A stretch of 6,676 bases of DNA, from the NCBI GenBank assembly GCA_020626475.1, contig JAHKZT010000038.1, positions 1 through 6,676 on the forward strand. The letters run 5' to 3'. Each line of letters opens with the position of its first letter. Within the stretch, counting starts at the first letter, position 1. The position numbers and the translations under genes were made by a program. The notes under the pieces were generated by a model. The model saw only the letters and a program-made list of their open reading frames with translations. It had not been told where the DNA came from and made no database searches. Positions 4,849 to 6,676 of this stretch are shown piece by piece. Origin of the DNA: a bacterium. GTDB taxonomy: Bacteria; Patescibacteriota; Saccharimonadia; Saccharimonadales; Saccharimonadaceae.

Positions 4849-5877
4849 ATGAATCCGGAAGAAAAATCTGATGAAGAGATAATTATCGAGGCTAATCCAA
4901 CTGACGTTGAGGCCCTTGTCGATGATTTGCCTTCAGTGGAAGAGAGTGATTTAAAACCTAGCCTTGCTTCTCCGGGCGAGCCTGCGCCTTTTGACCCGTT
5001 TAGTGCTTTGGACGCGGCTGAGGCCTCAGATATTGAAAATCCGATTGCTAGAGAAAAAGTTTCCGGAACGATAGAAGTTACCGACGCGATAGATAAAGCC
5101 TCGGAGGAGGTATCCGAAAAGAACGATGCGCCTACTCCTGAATCGATTGCCGCTGAATTAAAAGAGGTTGCTGAAAAAGCGGAAGTAGTAGACGACGAAA
5201 CTGAACAGGAAGAGCAAAAAGAACTCGAGGCGACAAAAGAGCCGACTCCTTCCGATTCTGAAAAAACGACAAAGAAAAAGAGTGGCCTGTCGATTTTTAT
5301 TATTATCGTATTACTGGTTCTGATAGTCGTTGCGGCAGTTTGCGCTGTCTTGTTTTTCATGAAAAAGCCGGAAGCTGATAAAGCCGAGCAAAAACCGGCA
5401 AGCGCGTCAAAAGCCGAGCCAAAAGAAAAAACCTACGATTATTTAGCTGGCGCCTGGGAATCGCAGGCGGAGGGCGGTTCTTGCTATGTGTTTAGTCCAG
5501 ATGAAACCTTCTATTGGCTTCGCGATTGTGAAGATTTTGACGATAATTATTATTACGGCAAAGTCAGCTCGGTTGAGCGTGGTAAAAAAGTTCTTAGTGA
5601 AATTAAGATGAATCTCGATAGCGTTAAGCAGATGCTCCAAATCAAGGAAGACGCAATAAGTGAAGACGATATTTTCTTAGCGAAGCTATCGGCTAGTGAG
5701 CGCAAGGTCGGCGGAGTTGATACTAGCGCGAATCTAGGTAAGGATTATATTCAATTGCTATTCGTTCGAAGTTCGAATACCGAGATGGCCTACGGCTACC
5801 AGTTCAATTCTGGCGACATGTATGTTTTTGGTCTAAATTCTGAGATTAGTGCCCCAAAACGCAACGTTATAGAATAG
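4849..5877 (+). CDS. Single-pass membrane protein with long acidic cytosolic tail and exported C-terminal domain, unknown function
   Basis: A 342-aa protein of three parts. Residues 1-140 are strongly acidic, Pro/Ala/Ser-rich and likely disordered. A basic stop (TTKKK, 140-144) leads into one hydrophobic helix at about 146-171, ending in MKK. Residues 172-195 form a Lys/Ala/Glu/Pro linker. Residues 196-342 form a folded domain starting 'YDYLAGAWES', with a run GSCYVFSPDETFYWLRDCED (210-229) that resembles the opening strands of lipocalin-like or similar beta-barrel ligand domains; this resemblance is weak. Cys212 and Cys227 could form a disulfide outside the membrane. With the tail inside and the C-terminal domain outside, topology is type II. 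The start has AGGGG five bases upstream. The gene ends in TAG six bases before the next extended -10, with no terminator, so read-through into the 79-aa gene is likely. The same architecture (inside tail, one helix, exported domain) is seen in the gene at 4109. Function unknown. Confidence 0.88.
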   Translation: MNPEEKSDEEIIIEANPTDVEALVDDLPSVEESDLKPSLASPGEPAPFDPFSALDAAEASDIENPIAREKVSGTIEVTDAIDKASEEVSEKNDAPTPESIAAELKEVAEKAEVVDDETEQEEQKELEATKEPTPSDSEKTTKKKSGLSIFIIIVLLVLIVVAAVCAVLFFMKKPEADKAEQKPASASKAEPKEKTYDYLAGAWESQAEGGSCYVFSPDETFYWLRDCEDFDDNYYYGKVSSVERGKKVLSEIKMNLDSVKQMLQIKEDAISEDDIFLAKLSASERKVGGVDTSANLGKDYIQLLFVRSSNTEMAYGYQFNSGDMYVFGLNSEISAPKRNVIE

Positions 5878-5879
5878 TG

Positions 5880-5888
5880 TGCTATAAT
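5880..5888 (+). promoter_or_regulatory. Extended -10 promoter of the 79-aa protein gene
   Basis: TGC-TATAAT (-10 hexamer 5883-5888), right after the TAG of the preceding gene. The predicted start near 5895 gives a leader of about 24 nt. The region where a -35 would lie is coding sequence of the preceding gene and shows no clear hexamer. Confidence 0.65.
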
Positions 5889-5918
5889 TATTAAAACCTT
5901 AAAGTTCTAGGAGAAGTG

Positions 5919-6158
5919 ATGGATCCAAGTTATCTCAAGGACTTACTTTGGCGTGGACGCGAAGTAGAGTTCGACTACGGCGCAAACCGTTACACAGTCA
6001 AATTAGTCGACTATCGTTCGACGACGGAATACTCATTTGGGCGTAAGTGGGGTAATAAAATTACGTCAGACTTTTTTGATGATATTCTATATCGTCGCGA
6101 TTATGGCGCATCTCTGAATGAAATGCTCAAAGAGGCGAAGTACGTCTCTGTCTACTAA
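5919..6158 (+). CDS. Small protein (79 aa) of unknown function
   Basis: A 79-aa soluble protein without signal or membrane helix. The first part (LLWRGREVEFDYGANRYTVK) and the end (FDDILYRRDYGASLNEMLKE) recall a group of short uncharacterised bacterial proteins with a 'RGREIEF-Y-G--Y' start and a 'YG-SL-E' ending; I know of no assigned function. ATG 5919 is preferred over the in-frame GTG at 5916, because AGGAG (5909-5913) is five bases from the ATG but only two from the GTG. The gene has its own extended -10 promoter and is followed after 18 bp by the DHH phosphoesterase gene with no terminator between, so some co-transcription is expected. Confidence 0.82.
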   Translation: MDPSYLKDLLWRGREVEFDYGANRYTVKLVDYRSTTEYSFGRKWGNKITSDFFDDILYRRDYGASLNEMLKEAKYVSVY

Positions 6159-6160
6159 TA

Positions 6161-6169
6161 TGCTAAAAT
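6161..6169 (+). promoter_or_regulatory. Extended -10 promoter giving a probable leaderless mRNA
   Basis: TGC-TAAAAT (-10 hexamer 6164-6169) lies only eight bases before the ATG at 6177. Normal spacing puts the transcript start at 6176 or 6177, so the mRNA would begin at or one base before the start codon. No Shine-Dalgarno is present in the 18-bp gap. Confidence 0.66.
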
Positions 6170-6176
6170 TATCTTA

Positions 6177-6676
6177 ATGTACGATAAATTCAGTGATTTT
6201 ATAAAAGACAAACAGCATATTTGCGTAATTCAGGCCGAGAATCCGGATGGCGATTCTTTGGGCTCTGCATTGGCACTCGAAGAGGCGCTCGAAGGTAAGG
6301 AAGTGTCGCTCTATTGCCCGGTCGATATTCCGAAATATATGCGCTACTTTGCTGGCTGGGATCGCGTTTCAAATGATTTCGCCTACAAAGCAGATGCGAT
6401 TATTATTGTTGATACCGCGAGCTCGACTTTACTCAGCAAACTAATCGACGATCCTGTAATTCGCAATTGTCTCTATACAACGCCAGTGTTAGTTATCGAT
6501 CATCATGAAACTGAAGCCGACCTTGATTTTGATTATGAAAGCATCATCGAGACTACTTCGAGTTGCTGTGCCTTACTCTATAAGGTTTTTAAAGAGCAGA
6601 ACATTGCGATTAATGCGCAATGTGCGGAGCATTTGCTTTACGGCATTCTTGCTGATACGCTCGGCCTGACCTCGCC
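6177..6676 (+). CDS. DHH-family phosphoesterase, NrnA-like (nano-RNase / pAp phosphatase type), 3' end beyond window
   Basis: The first 166 codons of a DHH phosphoesterase; the frame is open to the right edge. Family motifs appear in order: motif I ENPDGDSLGS (21-30), motif II IIVDTAS (76-82), the signature DHH (108-110) in LVIDHHETE, and motif IV YGILADTLGLTS (155-166) with Asp160. Members are Mn-dependent cytosolic hydrolases that degrade very short RNAs or nucleotides such as pAp and linear dinucleotides. The C-terminal DHHA1 domain should follow outside the window. The His that normally precedes motif I (HxNPDGD) is Ala20 here, so one expected metal ligand is missing; this may be a lineage feature. 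The ATG at 6177 is the only sensible start: no ribosome binding site is present and a -10 element sits eight bases upstream. The exact substrate cannot be read from this half. Confidence 0.9.
   Translation, partial: MYDKFSDFIKDKQHICVIQAENPDGDSLGSALALEEALEGKEVSLYCPVDIPKYMRYFAGWDRVSNDFAYKADAIIIVDTASSTLLSKLIDDPVIRNCLYTTPVLVIDHHETEADLDFDYESIIETTSSCCALLYKVFKEQNIAINAQCAEHLLYGILADTLGLTS

Noticed and set aside
4803..5360. Minus-strand 185-codon Ser-rich open frame opposite the 342-aa protein.
   Set aside because: It mirrors the Glu/Asp/Ala-rich coding of the plus-strand gene, has low-complexity Ser runs and runs through that gene's start and promoter. The plus-strand gene has promoter, ribosome binding site and a membrane helix.
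5916..5918. GTG at 5916 as the start of the small protein gene.
   Set aside because: Only two bases separate it from AGGAG, whereas ATG 5919 has a normal five-base spacing.
1..6676. Recoded UGA (Gly), as in some CPR lineages.
   Set aside because: All genes read through without in-frame TGA, Gly is encoded by GGN, and tRNA-Trp has anticodon CCA. No TGA is used as a stop among five visible stops, but that is too few to mean anything.
1..6676. CRISPR array, insertion sequence, phage or toxin-antitoxin system.
   Set aside because: No regularly spaced repeats, transposase motifs, integrase, terminal repeats or recognisable toxin/antitoxin pairs were seen on either strand.

Overview
The window looks like a slice of a small, streamlined bacterial genome, most plausibly a Candidate Phyla Radiation member close to Saccharibacteria (TM7). 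That is an inference from the overall picture: compact gene packing, a heterodimeric ABC exporter, single-pass proteins of unknown family, a DHH phosphoesterase with an 'AENPDGDSLGS' first motif, and very short leaders. No marker gene fixes the taxon. The standard genetic code fits every gene: no in-frame TGA is needed, and the five visible stop codons are TAA (4) or TAG (1).

Left part (1-2560), minus strand: a two-gene operon for a heterodimeric ABC exporter. The upstream gene (743-2500) is complete. The downstream gene (1-750) overlaps it by 8 bp and runs off the left edge, so only its membrane domain is seen. The complete half carries a degenerate ATP site (Walker B Asp in place of the catalytic Glu, Gln in place of the switch His), so the partner is expected to supply the catalytic residues.

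Middle (2560-3275), minus strand: about 700 bp with no convincing protein gene. It is best read as two tandem structured non-coding RNAs, each with its own extended -10 promoter, a compact stem-rich body and a strong intrinsic terminator. I could not match either to tmRNA, RNase P RNA, SRP RNA or 6S RNA by eye. The 3' arm or loop of each terminator also supplies the -35 hexamer of the next promoter, so RNA 2, RNA 1 and the ABC operon are chained head to tail. These RNAs are the best candidate for something undescribed here.

Right part (3281-6676): an acidic, Pro/Glu-rich cytosolic protein with a coiled-coil C-terminus (minus) is divergent from a small type II membrane protein (plus). Their promoters appear to share one palindromic -35 hexamer, TTGCAA. 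A short hairpin flanked by A and T runs then separates the convergent membrane-protein gene and tRNA-Trp(CCA). Next, on the plus strand, come a 342-aa protein with a long acidic cytosolic tail, one membrane helix and an exported C-terminal domain; a 79-aa protein of unknown function; and the 5' part of an NrnA-like DHH phosphoesterase that appears to be translated from a leaderless mRNA.

Across the window eight of nine inferred promoters carry an extended -10 of the form TG(C/T)TA(T/C/A)AAT, which makes the transcription map unusually readable. No mobile element, CRISPR array, insertion sequence or replication origin was seen.
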